DNA of 64,000 bases, from positions 124,001 to 188,000 of the forward strand of contig CAXXNZ010000003.1 of NCBI GenBank assembly GCA_963676075.2, written 5' to 3'. The position numbers and the translations under genes were made by a program. Every line of letters begins with the position of its first letter. Positions within the stretch are counted from its first letter, which is position 1. The stretch is from JAHJQZ01 sp963676075. GTDB taxonomy: Bacteria; Pseudomonadota; Alphaproteobacteria; Rhizobiales; Devosiaceae. Shown here one piece after another: positions 9,005 through 19,143 of the stretch. Below the pieces are notes generated by a model, which was given only the letters and a program-made list of their open reading frames with translations, was not told where the DNA came from and did no database searches.

Positions 9005-10456
9005 GTGCGCGTCCTCACCATCGATCAGGGCACGACAAACACCAAGGCGCTTGTGGTTGACGAGAACGGTGGGGTTCACGCCCGCGCCTCGGCACCCTCG
9101 AAGTCGTCCTACCCGCAGCCGGGCTGGGCCGAACAATCCGCCGACGACATCTGGACCGCCACGCGCACAGTCATTGACCAGGCGGCCATTCAAGCAGGTG
9201 TCGACAGCATCGATGCCATCGCCATCTCCAATCAGCGCGAGACGATCGTCGCCTGGGATTCCGAGACCGGCGCCGCCATCGCTCCGGCGATCCTCTGGCA
9301 GGATCGCCGCACCGCCAAGGCTTGCGAAGTACTGATCGCAGCCGGCCGCAATGCGGATGTCGAGGCCCTGACAGGTCTCGGTATCAGTCCGATGTTCCCG
9401 GCTGCCAAGATCGGCTGGCTGATCGCCAATAATGCCGAGGCACGCAGGCTTGCCGACATGAAGCGTTTGCGTGTGGGCACGGTCGACACCTTCCTGTTGT
9501 GGAAGCTGACGGGTGGCGGGCGTTTTGCCACCGATCATTCAAATGCCTCACGCACGCAACTTTTCGATACCGGCAAGCTGACATGGAGCCCGCGCCTTGG
9601 CGACATCTTCGGCGTGCCGCTCGCCGTTCTGCCCGAACCGGTCGCCTCTGACGCCCGTTTTGGCGAGACGGTCTCCGGTGCCACGGCCCTGCCGGCAGGC
9701 ATTCCCATTCACGCCATGATGGGCGACAGCCATGCCGCGCTTTATGGCCACGGCGTGCGCAAGCCGGGTACGGTCAAAGCCACTTTTGGCACAGGCTCCT
9801 CGTTGATGGTGCTAACGCCGCAGCGCGTGACATCGGCGCATGGTCTCAGCGGCACCATCGGCTGGAGCGATCGCAACGGCACGGCCTATGCGCTGGAAGG
9901 CAATATCATCGTCTCGGCTCAGGCCGCCGCCTATATGGGCAAACTGCTCGGCATTGGCGACGCCCGGGCGCTGTCCGATCTGGCGCAAACCGTCGACTCG
10001 TCCGATGGCGTCTGCTTCGTTCCGGCGCTTTCCGGGCTTGGTGCGCCACATTGGGACGACAGTGCGACCGGCACGATTTCCGGCATGAGCCATGGCACAA
10101 CACCAGCCCATCTGGCGCACGCCACGTTCGAGGCGATTGCCCACCAGATCGCCGATGTTTTCGAAGCCATGGGTGCCGACATCGGTGCTCAGCCCGAATG
10201 CCTGAAGGCCGATGGCGGGGCATCATCGAACCCTTTCCTGATGCAGCTTCAGGCCGATCTCATCGGTTGCCCGGTCGACCGTTCGGAAATCGAGGAAGTC
10301 GGCGCGCTTGGTGCTGCCGCAATGGGTTTTGCCGCCCTCGGCGTCGAAGCTGATTTCGAAGCCGGCACGACGCGCTTCATGCCGCAAATGCCTGCTGACA
10401 AGGCGGCCGCGCTGCGTGCGTCTTGGCGTGAGGCGATCCGCCGCGTTTTGGCCTGA
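9005..10456 (+). CDS. FGGY-family carbohydrate kinase (glycerol/xylulose kinase-like)
   Basis: A 483-residue sugar kinase with the FGGY N domain starting DQGTTNTKALV (7-17), the phosphate loop region TFGTGSS, and the C-terminal adenosine-binding block KADGGASSNPFLMQLQADL. Glycerol-kinase-like NQRETIVAWD is also present. FGGY kinases phosphorylate polyols or ketoses with ATP. Within this operon the natural substrate is the ketose made by the FucI-like isomerase, and the product would feed the split transketolase. I accept the GTG at 9005 because GGGG lies seven bases upstream and it follows the transketolase stop by four bases. Sequence alone cannot tell glycerol, xylulose or apulose specificity; operon context argues against glycerol. 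Confidence 0.9.
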   Translation: MRVLTIDQGTTNTKALVVDENGGVHARASAPSKSSYPQPGWAEQSADDIWTATRTVIDQAAIQAGVDSIDAIAISNQRETIVAWDSETGAAIAPAILWQDRRTAKACEVLIAAGRNADVEALTGLGISPMFPAAKIGWLIANNAEARRLADMKRLRVGTVDTFLLWKLTGGGRFATDHSNASRTQLFDTGKLTWSPRLGDIFGVPLAVLPEPVASDARFGETVSGATALPAGIPIHAMMGDSHAALYGHGVRKPGTVKATFGTGSSLMVLTPQRVTSAHGLSGTIGWSDRNGTAYALEGNIIVSAQAAAYMGKLLGIGDARALSDLAQTVDSSDGVCFVPALSGLGAPHWDDSATGTISGMSHGTTPAHLAHATFEAIAHQIADVFEAMGADIGAQPECLKADGGASSNPFLMQLQADLIGCPVDRSEIEEVGALGAAAMGFAALGVEADFEAGTTRFMPQMPADKAAALRASWREAIRRVLA

Positions 10457-10668
10457 CAGCGGTGACGCGATGTGCGGTCGGCGCGCGCAACCGATTGGAG
10501 ACAGCTTCGAAGGTGTTCGCAAACCAAACGATATCGAACATATGTCTTTTCAATTGCCGACAAATAACCCAAAACTGGAAATGCAGGGCACTTTAGGGCT
10601 CTTCTCTCTTGAGATGGCCGCATCAAGCTGATTCATCTTGTTAATTCGCCTATGCTGCGAGTCGCTCT

Positions 10669-10684
10669 TCGGAAAAAATCGCGA
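10669..10684 (-). promoter_or_regulatory. Operator-like motif upstream of deoR
   Basis: On the minus strand this reads CGCGATTTTTTCCGAA, a looser relative of the CGAAA-TTTTT-CGA motif found before the isomerase operon and before the transporter. It lies some 20 bases before the regulator start, where an autorepression site would be expected. The match is weak. Confidence 0.22.
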
Positions 10685-10701
10685 AGAAAGTCGAGACGGA
10701 T

Positions 10702-11535
10702 ATGCCCAATTCAAGACTGCAGAAACAGCCCCGCAAGGCACATCCGCGGCTAGAGCCTGGCGAACAGCCGCTTCTGGCCGAACCCAGACGTATGAAAATT
10801 CTCGAATGGCTTCAGGAAGAAGGCAGCGCCCGGGTGCGGCACCTGGCTTCGGCATTCGGGGTTTCAGAAGCGACGATACGGCAGGATCTCGAGCGCCTCG
10901 ACAACGAGGGCTACATCACGCGGGAGCACGGTGGCGCCTTTCTGAAATCGGTGCCGCAGCAGGTCGAATCGCTATCCCTGCATCATGTGCAGAACATGGA
11001 TCTGAAACAGAAGATCGGCCGGAAAGCCGCGTCGCTGGTCGGTGACCGCGAAACGCTCATCATCGATTCCGGCTCGACCACGACGCAATTCGCGGAAAAT
11101 CTCAAGTCGCGCCAGGAACTCAACATCATCACCAACGCGCTCAACATTGCGCTGATGCTGGGGGCCAATCCGTCAAACACGGTGCATATGCCGGCCGGGC
11201 AATTCAAGGCGCCGACACTGTCTCTCAGCGGAGAAAAATCAGCCGATTTCTTCGTCGGCATCTATGCGGAGAAGCTGTTTCTGGCCACGGCGGGTATTTC
11301 GTTCGACGCAGGACTGACCTATCCCGCAATTGGCGACATCTATGTCAAGCGCGCCATGATCAAGGCCGCCTCGCAGGTTTTCCTCCTGGCTGATTCGACC
11401 AAGATCGGCCGCACGTCCTTTTCCTCGCTCGGTGGCATCGAGCTGGTCGACACCCTGATCACCGACGATCAGATTTCCGAGGAGCATGTCGCCGATTTCC
11501 GCTCGCGCGGCATCGAAGTGTTGATCGCGTCCTGA
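10702..11535 (+). CDS. DeoR/GlpR-family transcriptional repressor
   Basis: A 277-residue regulator. The N-terminal winged helix-turn-helix spans about 31-80, with VSEATIRQDLERL as recognition helix and the family signature REHGGA after it. The C-terminal half is the DeoR sugar-phosphate sensor domain, related to ribose-5-phosphate isomerase, with IIDSGSTTTQF and LADSTKIGRTSF. DeoR proteins usually repress a sugar operon until a phosphorylated intermediate binds. The gene sits between the catabolic genes and the transporter genes, so it probably controls both. The first 30 residues extend beyond the usual family start, and Met31 is an alternative start without a visible ribosome site. The effector is plausibly the kinase product; that is inference. 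Confidence 0.92.
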   Translation: MPNSRLQKQPRKAHPRLEPGEQPLLAEPRRMKILEWLQEEGSARVRHLASAFGVSEATIRQDLERLDNEGYITREHGGAFLKSVPQQVESLSLHHVQNMDLKQKIGRKAASLVGDRETLIIDSGSTTTQFAENLKSRQELNIITNALNIALMLGANPSNTVHMPAGQFKAPTLSLSGEKSADFFVGIYAEKLFLATAGISFDAGLTYPAIGDIYVKRAMIKAASQVFLLADSTKIGRTSFSSLGGIELVDTLITDDQISEEHVADFRSRGIEVLIAS

Positions 11536-11671
11536 ACCGGGGCGCGCCCTTTCCCCTAGCTGCGACTTATTGTTCCGAATCCTTTTGAATCTTACGTGTG
11601 ACACATGCATCGGCATTGACTTGCCGCGTGTCGCTGCGTAATCGTAAGCAATCGCAAAAAAACCGCAATAG

Positions 11672-11685
11672 ACGAAACTTTTTGA
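11672..11685 (+). promoter_or_regulatory. Candidate DeoR-family operator upstream of the ABC transporter
   Basis: The sequence ACGAAACTTTTTGA differs at only two of 14 positions from the motif before the isomerase gene (5655-5668). It lies about 145 bases before the substrate-binding protein start. A weak TTGACT box sits at 11616-11621, so the site would be near the start of transcription. Confidence 0.33.
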
Positions 11686-11828
11686 TGCGATGCGCCATGC
11701 GGCGCCGGAGCGAAGCAAATATCCGGGAGCCAAAAGATCCGTCACAGGCGGCGGCCTCGGGGCGGTTGGCCAGGCTTCCGAAAACAACCGGTCTGTTGGC
11801 AATCGACAGATGCAAAGGAGGACAAGAT

Positions 11829-13733
11829 ATGAAGAAGCTCGGTCTAGGCATACTCGCGCCCATTCTCGGCACGATGTTGGCGACCACCAGCCTTGCGCAG
11901 ACGATGACCGATGTGGGCACGCCGCGCAGCGAAACGCTGATCGTCCAGACATTCGACGGCAAGACCTCGAATGCTGACGCGATGAACCCGTTCAATTTCT
12001 ACGCCATCTGGCGCGGCTTCCGCGAACTGGGCTGGAGCTATCTGTGGGAAATGGACACCGCGACCGGTGAATCCTATCCCGAACTGGCCGCCGGCCCGGT
12101 CGAGGTGCTGAACGACGATTACACCAAGTTCCGCATCACGCTGCGCAAGGGCGTCTATTGGAGCGACGGCGTCGAACTGACCGCCGACGATTTCATCTAC
12201 ACGCTCGACACCGCCAAGAAATACAAGGACAAGCTGAATTTCATCGCCGGCTATGTCGACTATGTGAAGTCCTGGGAAAAGATCGACGACTACACCTTCG
12301 AGGTCGAAACTGTCACCACCGCCTATGACGTTGAGACCGTTCTCGGCGTCTACACCTGGGGCTCGCAGTTCACGCCCGCGCCCAAGCACATTTTCGAGCC
12401 GCTCGGCGATGGCGTCACCTCGTTCAACAACGCGCCGCCGGTGACCATCGGTCCGTATACCGTCAAGGAATACGACCCCAACGGTTTCTGGCAGCTCTGG
12501 GAACGGCGTGATGACTGGGAGCGCTCGGGTTGGGGCAATTCCGGCATGCCCAAGCCGAAATACGTCCTTTACAAGGACTTCGGCGCCGAAGAAACCCGTG
12601 CCCTGGCCTTCATCCAGAACCAGTACGACATCGACACGTTTATGAGCCCGGACACCATCGAGGTGGCCAAGGCCCGCAATCCGGACATTCAGTCGTTCTC
12701 GGCGACCTTCCCGTACCACGACATGAACGATGCCTGCTCGTATGGCATCTACATCAATCAGCAGAAGGCGCCGTACGATCTGGCCGAGGTTCGCTGGGCT
12801 CTCGCCCTGTCGCTCGACATGAAGACTGTCGGCCTCAGCGCCCTTTCCGGTCAGTTCAAGGCCGCGGCCATGCCGCTGTCCGACACCCCGATCACCAATT
12901 CGACCTTCTATGCGCCGCTTGAAGGCTTCCTTGAGAACCTGACCATCGGCGACGGCTACAAGCCGTTCAATGCCGATTTCGGCCAGGAGATGGTCGAGGC
13001 CCTCAAGGCACAGGGTGCTCCCGAGAGCGACCTGCCGACCGGTGATGCCATCAAGCAGGGCTTCGGCATGGGCTGGTGGAAGCATGATCCGGCTGAAGCT
13101 GAAAAGTTGCTGGCCTCGGTCGGCATCAAGAAGGGCAGCGACGGCTATTACACGATGCCCGACGGTTCGCCCTGGGTCGTGGAGCTGGTCTTCCCGGCTG
13201 ACTGGAACAAGGTTCTGCAGCGCGTCGGCTTCTCCATCGCCGATAGCTGGAAGAAGGCCGGGTTCAACGTCAACGCCCGTCAGGTCGATGCCGGCGAACA
13301 CGGTACCGTCATCAACACCAACGCCAAGTTCAACCTTGAACTGCAGTGGAACAACACCTGCGTCTATAACACCAACTGGCTGTATGGCTGGCGTTCGTTC
13401 AAGCCCGATAACGTCAAGCCAGTCGATTCCACGGAAGAGCTGAGCGGTAACTATCTCCGGGTCACCGATCCGGCGATCTTCGATCTGGTCGCCGAAGGCG
13501 CCAAAATGCCGATGGAAGATCCGCAGTTCGTCGAGAACGGCCGTGAGATCATGAAAATGCTCACCGAAGGGATGCAGGAAATCAACCTGATGAACATTCC
13601 GACGACGATCCCGACCAACAGCGCCTACTGGACCAATTATCCCAAGCAGGACAATTTCTACGCGGCGCCGTACACCTGGTGGAGTTCGTTCAAGAAGACG
13701 ATCATCAACATCGAGCCGACTGGTAAGCAGTAA
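11829..13733 (+). CDS. ABC transporter substrate-binding protein, peptide/oligosaccharide family 5
   Basis: A 634-residue periplasmic binding protein of the DppA/OppA (SBP_bac_5) family. A Sec signal peptide is clear (MKKLGLGILAPILGTMLATT followed by SLAQ). Family blocks include FRITLRKGVYWSDGVELTADDFIYT and the C-terminal lobe with NTNWLYGWRSF. The ATG at 11829 has a strong AAGGAGG seven bases upstream, which rules out the longer upstream frame. At over 600 residues it belongs to the long subgroup that often binds oligosaccharides (for example cello-oligosaccharides or agrocinopines) rather than peptides. Encoded before two permeases, two ATPases and two cytoplasmic glycoside hydrolases, it likely captures a plant-derived oligosaccharide or glycoside. 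Confidence 0.92.
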   Translation: MKKLGLGILAPILGTMLATTSLAQTMTDVGTPRSETLIVQTFDGKTSNADAMNPFNFYAIWRGFRELGWSYLWEMDTATGESYPELAAGPVEVLNDDYTKFRITLRKGVYWSDGVELTADDFIYTLDTAKKYKDKLNFIAGYVDYVKSWEKIDDYTFEVETVTTAYDVETVLGVYTWGSQFTPAPKHIFEPLGDGVTSFNNAPPVTIGPYTVKEYDPNGFWQLWERRDDWERSGWGNSGMPKPKYVLYKDFGAEETRALAFIQNQYDIDTFMSPDTIEVAKARNPDIQSFSATFPYHDMNDACSYGIYINQQKAPYDLAEVRWALALSLDMKTVGLSALSGQFKAAAMPLSDTPITNSTFYAPLEGFLENLTIGDGYKPFNADFGQEMVEALKAQGAPESDLPTGDAIKQGFGMGWWKHDPAEAEKLLASVGIKKGSDGYYTMPDGSPWVVELVFPADWNKVLQRVGFSIADSWKKAGFNVNARQVDAGEHGTVINTNAKFNLELQWNNTCVYNTNWLYGWRSFKPDNVKPVDSTEELSGNYLRVTDPAIFDLVAEGAKMPMEDPQFVENGREIMKMLTEGMQEINLMNIPTTIPTNSAYWTNYPKQDNFYAAPYTWWSSFKKTIINIEPTGKQ

Positions 13734-13742
13734 CTCGATAAA

Positions 13743-13789
13743 TTGGCGGGGCGGACACGGCAAAGTTCCTCCCACATCTGCCCCGCCAA
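13743..13789 (+). other. Intercistronic stem-loop after the binding-protein gene
   Basis: A perfect ten-pair stem (TTGGCGGGGC at 13743-13752 with its complement at 13780-13789) encloses a 27-base loop, ten bases after the binding-protein stop and 28 before the first permease start. There is no T-run, so it is not a full terminator. Stems in this position commonly protect the upstream message and keep the binding protein in excess over the membrane subunits; that function is inferred. Confidence 0.5.
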
Positions 13790-13816
13790 CCCCAACTCTG
13801 GAGCGGTAAGAACAGC

Positions 13817-14818
13817 ATGGGTGCTCTCCAATACATCGCCAAACGGGTCGGAACCTATCTTGTCGTTCTGTTCATAGGAATTTCGATCACCTTCCTTTTG
13901 CCGCGTCTGATGCCGGCTAACCCGATCGAAGCCTATATCGGCCAGTTGCAGGCACGCGCCAACGGCACCCTGACAACGGAAGCCATCGAGACGATGCGCG
14001 CCAGCCTGCAGGAGCTGTATGGGCTCAATGGCAACATCTTCACGCAATATGTGTCCTACATGCAGCGCGTGATCCTGCATTTCGACTTCGGTCCGTCCTT
14101 CGCGTTCTATCCGCAATCGGTCAATACGATGATCCTGAGTGCCTTGCCCTGGACGCTCGGCCTGTTGCTGGTCTCGACCGCGATCGCCTGGATACTGGGC
14201 AATCTGGTTGGACTGATCGCTGGCTACTTTCATACCAAGCGCTCAGCGACCGTTCTGGAGCTGGTGGGAATCCTGCTCTATCCGATCCCCTATTACATTC
14301 TGGCCGTCAGCCTCATCATCCTTCTGGCCTATGTCATTCCGGTCTTCCCGCTGTCGCCGACCTTCCCTGTCGGGGATCTGACTGCGGGGAAAATCGGCCA
14401 AATTCTCTACAACTCGCTGTTGCCGGGCCTGACCCTGGTGATCGCCGGTTTCGGCTGGAACATCCTGTCGATGAAGGCGCTCGCTGTCGCCACCACCGAG
14501 GAGCCCTATGTCACCTATGCGCGGCTCAAGGGCACCTCGCACTGGACGCGCATGGTCAGCTACGTGTTCCGCAACGCCATGCTGCCGCAGGTGACCGCGC
14601 TGGCCCTGTCGCTGGGAACGGTCTTCACCGGCGCCATCCTCACCGAGATCCTGTTCTCCTATCCGGGTATCGGCCTGATCATGCGCACCGCGGCCGGCAG
14701 TGGCGACTACAACGTGCTTTACGGGGCCATGGTCGTCTCAATCATCGCGGTGGCAACCGCCGGTTTGATCATCGATCTGACCTATCCGCTGCTCGACCCA
14801 AGGATTCGCCGCAAATGA
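13817..14818 (+). CDS. ABC transporter permease, DppB/OppB type
   Basis: A 333-residue inner-membrane permease with the N-terminal segment VGTYLVVLFIGISITFLLPRLMPANP typical of DppB proteins and about six membrane helices. The coupling region near residues 235-260 (EEPYVTYARLKGTSHWTRM) matches the EAA loop that contacts the ATPases. It follows the binding-protein gene after an intercistronic hairpin and overlaps the next permease by ATGA. With DppC-like 14815-15705 it forms the membrane channel of the importer. Confidence 0.93.
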   Translation: MGALQYIAKRVGTYLVVLFIGISITFLLPRLMPANPIEAYIGQLQARANGTLTTEAIETMRASLQELYGLNGNIFTQYVSYMQRVILHFDFGPSFAFYPQSVNTMILSALPWTLGLLLVSTAIAWILGNLVGLIAGYFHTKRSATVLELVGILLYPIPYYILAVSLIILLAYVIPVFPLSPTFPVGDLTAGKIGQILYNSLLPGLTLVIAGFGWNILSMKALAVATTEEPYVTYARLKGTSHWTRMVSYVFRNAMLPQVTALALSLGTVFTGAILTEILFSYPGIGLIMRTAAGSGDYNVLYGAMVVSIIAVATAGLIIDLTYPLLDPRIRRK

Positions 14819-15701
14819 CTTCGACAGCAGACTCTCAATCCGCGCCTGCCGAGACCACGGCGGAATCCGGCTCCGGGGGATGGCTCTGGCTCATCAATCC
14901 GCGCCTGATCGTCGGCCTTATTCTGGTGTTGATCTTCGCAGTCGGAAGCTTTGTCCTTCCGCTCTTTGTTCCGGTCGATCCGTCGCTGCAGTCGACCTAT
15001 TACAAGAACCTGCCAATCAGCTGGACCCATGTTCTGGGCACCAACGCGCTCGGGCAGGATATCTTCTGGCTTCTGGTGTTCTCGATCCGCAACTCGCTGA
15101 TCCTGGGTGGTCTGGTTGGCATCGGCGTCACCATCATCTCGACGGCCATCGGGCTCAGCGCCGGCTTCATCGGCGGCGCCTACGAACGCATTGTGATGGT
15201 CATTGTCGACACCTTCATCACCATTCCGCTCCTGCCGCTGCTGATCATGCTTGGGGCGCTGATCCGCGCCAACAACGCCTTTCTGGTGCTGGCGATCATC
15301 ATTTTCGGCTGGGCCTGGGGCGCCCGAACGGTGCGCTCGATGGCGCTGTCATTGAGGGAGCGCGAGTTCATCAACATGGCGCGTTTCTCCGGCGCCAACA
15401 CCTTCGACATTCTGCAGCGGGAAATCTTCCCGTATGTCACCGCCTTCATGCTGGTGAACTTCATCAACACGATCCTGTTCGCCATCAATACCGAGGCGAC
15501 CCTGGCCGTGATCGGCGTCTCGCGTGTCGAGATCCCGACGCTCGGATCGATCGTGTTCTGGGCGCTCAACTACAACGCGCTGTTCACCGGCAACTACGTC
15601 TGGATCGTTGCGCCGATCGTCGCCAGCGTTCTTCTTTTCCTCGGCCTTTTCCTCTCCTCGACGGGGTTCAACGAGGCCTTCGCCAATAAGCGTGGTGTTC
15701 T

Positions 15702-15705
<4 letters not shown>
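14815..15705 (+). CDS. ABC transporter permease, DppC/OppC type
   Basis: A 296-residue second permease. It has the DppC-type N-terminal extension and first helix (LIVGLILVLIFAVGSFVLPLF), then the block SWTHVLGTNALGQDIFWLLVF, a variant of the family's HPLGTDxxGRD motif. The EAA-type loop REREFINMARFSGANTFDIL lies near 180-200. Translation is coupled on both sides: ATGA overlap with the DppB-type permease before and with the ATPase after. About six membrane helices are expected. Confidence 0.93.
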
Positions 15706-16672
<967 letters not shown>

Positions 16673-16676
<4 letters not shown>

Positions 16677-17506
16677 CGGTCATTCTGCGCACGCAAGGGC
16701 TGAACAAGGTCTATCGTCTGGGGACGTTCGGCCGCAGCAAGAAAATCGAGGCGCTGAGCGACATCAATATCGATGTCGAAAGCGACCGCCCGGTCATCAT
16801 CAGCGTCGTCGGTGAATCCGGTTCGGGAAAGACGACCCTGGCCAAAACCCTGCTTCGCCTGATCGAACCCAGTTCGGGCAGCGCCGTGGTCCACGACACG
16901 CCCGTGGCCGGGAAGGGCGTCAAGATCGCCAACAAGGAGTTCCTCGGAACCGTTCAGCCGATCTTCCAGAATCCGTTCGAGGCGTTTTCGCGCTATCGGC
17001 CGGTCGATGCCTATCTGCATGAGACGGCCAGTCGTGTTGCCGGGGTCGACGGCCCTGACGTGCAGGAGGCTGTGGCCCATGCGCTAAGCCTGGTCGGGCT
17101 CGACTATGCCGACGTGCACGGCAAATACACCAACCAGTTCTCCGGCGGCGAGCTGCAGCGCGTGTCGGTGGCCAGGGCGCTGATTCCGCAGCCCAAGCTG
17201 ATCGTTGCCGATGAACCGGTCTCGATGATCGACGCATCGCGCCGCATGATCATCATCAACCTGTTCAAGCAATTGCGCGACGAATCAGGCCGAAGCTTCC
17301 TCTACATCACCCACGATCTGGCGACCGCCTATTACATTTCCGACTATGTGGCGGTCATGACCAAGGGCAAGGTGGTCGAGTTCGGCTCCGCCGGCGAGGT
17401 GATGTCCAACCCGCAGCACGACTATACAAAGCTGTTGCTGGATTCGATTCCGACCACCACCAAGAAGTGGCGGATTTCCAAGCCGCAAGTCGCTGCTGGC
17501 GCCTGA
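16673..17506 (+). CDS. ABC transporter ATP-binding protein, DppF/OppF type
   Basis: A 277-residue second ATPase. Walker A is GESGSGKTT, the Q-loop region reads QPIFQNPFEAFSRYRPVD, the signature is FSGGELQRVS and Walker B is LIVADEPVSMID. The D-loop region SMIDASRR differs from the usual SALDVS, as seen in many DppF-type chains. It lacks the long cysteine-containing C-terminal extension of its partner. It ends the transporter part of the operon, and the first hydrolase gene begins 36 bases later behind its own AAAGGA. Confidence 0.93.
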
Positions 17507-17542
17507 GCCGACAGATTTCTCCGTATCGAAAGGACTAGACCC

Positions 17543-19120
17543 GTGTCCGGGAACGCACAGCATTCGTCTACGCAATGGGGCCTGTTCGAACTGGTTCTGA
17601 ACGGTCCCGCCGACGGCAATCCTTATCTCGACGTCGAACTGACGGCTGTTTTCGAGGCGGATGGCCAGACGCGGAATGTCACCGGCTTTTATGACGGCGA
17701 CGGCGTCTACCGAGTGCGGTTCATGCCCGAGACAATGGGTAAATGGAGCTATCGCACCTCTTCCAATCGCGCCGAACTCGATGGCGCGATGGGAACCGTC
17801 GACGTCGGTCCGGCCAATGAGGACGATCACGGTCCGGTGCGGGCCCAGGGGCTTGAATTCCGCTATGCCGACGGCGCCCGTTACATCAATCTCGGCACGA
17901 CGGCTTACGCGTGGAACCTGCAAGGCGACGAACTTGAAGAGCAGACGTTGAAAACGCTCGCGGCGGCGCCTTTCACCAAGATCCGCATGTGCGTGTTCCC
18001 CAAGCACTATCGCTACAACGAGAACGAGCCGCCACTCTATCCGTTCAAACTGGTCAAGACGGGCGGCAGCACCTGGCCGGCAACCATCGCCGAGGCCGGC
18101 TGGGAGTTCGATTGCGACAGTGTTGAACCGGCCTATTTCCGGCATCTGGAACAGCGCATTGCCGATCTCGCCAAGCTCGGCATCGAGGCCGACCTGATCG
18201 TGCTGCACCCCTACGACCGCTGGGGCTTTTCCGAGATGAGCGCCGAACAGGACGACCGCTACTTGCGTTACCTCGTCTCGCGCCTTGCCGCCTTCCCGAA
18301 TGTCTGGTGGTCGATGGCCAACGAGTACGACTTTATGTTCAACAAGTCGCTTGCCGACTGGGACCGGATGATCGGTGTTGTCGCCGATACCGACCCGCAT
18401 GGGCATCTGCTGTCCGTCCACAACGGATTTGCGCCCTACGATTACTCCGACCCGCGCATCACCCATGTTTCGATCCAGCGCCCCTGGACTGAAAAATGCC
18501 TCGAATGGCGCACAGAATTCAGCAAGCCGGTCTCCGTCGATGAATGCCAGTACGAGGGCGATGTTGGCGAAGCCTGGGGCAACATCAGCGGCCAGGAACT
18601 TTCGCATCGCTTCTGGAAGGGTGTCGTCAATGGCGGCTCGGTTACCCATGGCGAGACCTTCTACAACGACAGCGAAACGCTTTGGTGGGGCAAGGGTGGC
18701 ACGCTCAAGGGCGACAGCATCGCGCGTATCGCCTTTCTCCGGCGCATTCTGGAGGCGGGGCCTGAAGAAGGTCTCGAGCCCATGCCCTTTACCGGCCATT
18801 ACCGCACCGCGATGGCAGGCGGCCTCGACAAGGTGACGCTTCCCGAACTGATCGCACCGGCCGAGGGCGAGGAAGATTGGCCACACGCCGGCATGCATTA
18901 CGCCACCGCCGGCCAACCGCATCGCTATTATCTCACCTATTTCGGCGAGAACCAGCCGCGTGAGGCCCAGGTCGCCGTGCCGCCGGATGAGCGTTACGAC
19001 GCAACGCTGATCGACACCTGGGAGATGACAGAAACGCCGCTGGTCAAGAGCGTCAGTCGGGGCGACGTCCTCCAGTTTGCCGCCAAGCCCTATCAGGCAC
19101 TGTTGCTGCGCCGCGTCTGA
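17543..19120 (+). CDS. Cytoplasmic apiosidase-like glycoside hydrolase (DUF5060-DUF4038-DUF5605), copy 1
   Basis: A 525-residue protein without a signal peptide. An N-terminal beta-sandwich of the DUF5060 kind (about 10-80, with GFYDGDGVYRVRFMPETMGKW) precedes a TIM barrel of the DUF4038 apiosidase-like type, and a C-terminal DUF5605-like beta domain follows. Candidate catalytic acids are the Glu in WWSMANEYDF and the Glu residues in SVDECQYEGD; HPYDRWGFSEMSAEQDDRY is also conserved with copy 2. The GTG start at 17543 has AAAGGA seven bases upstream. Apiosidases of GH140 use a DUF4038 barrel to remove D-apiose from rhamnogalacturonan II. A cytoplasmic location implies the importer delivers an intact oligosaccharide or glycoside. 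The exact bond cleaved is unknown. Confidence 0.82.
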   Translation: MSGNAQHSSTQWGLFELVLNGPADGNPYLDVELTAVFEADGQTRNVTGFYDGDGVYRVRFMPETMGKWSYRTSSNRAELDGAMGTVDVGPANEDDHGPVRAQGLEFRYADGARYINLGTTAYAWNLQGDELEEQTLKTLAAAPFTKIRMCVFPKHYRYNENEPPLYPFKLVKTGGSTWPATIAEAGWEFDCDSVEPAYFRHLEQRIADLAKLGIEADLIVLHPYDRWGFSEMSAEQDDRYLRYLVSRLAAFPNVWWSMANEYDFMFNKSLADWDRMIGVVADTDPHGHLLSVHNGFAPYDYSDPRITHVSIQRPWTEKCLEWRTEFSKPVSVDECQYEGDVGEAWGNISGQELSHRFWKGVVNGGSVTHGETFYNDSETLWWGKGGTLKGDSIARIAFLRRILEAGPEEGLEPMPFTGHYRTAMAGGLDKVTLPELIAPAEGEEDWPHAGMHYATAGQPHRYYLTYFGENQPREAQVAVPPDERYDATLIDTWEMTETPLVKSVSRGDVLQFAAKPYQALLLRRV

Positions 19121-19143
19121 AACTGTCAAGGAAAGCCCGTCAC

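Noticed and set aside
11844..13775. A 643-codon open frame on the minus strand
   Set aside because: Fully antisense to the substrate-binding protein gene, which has a signal peptide and strong ribosome site; the frame is a codon-bias shadow.
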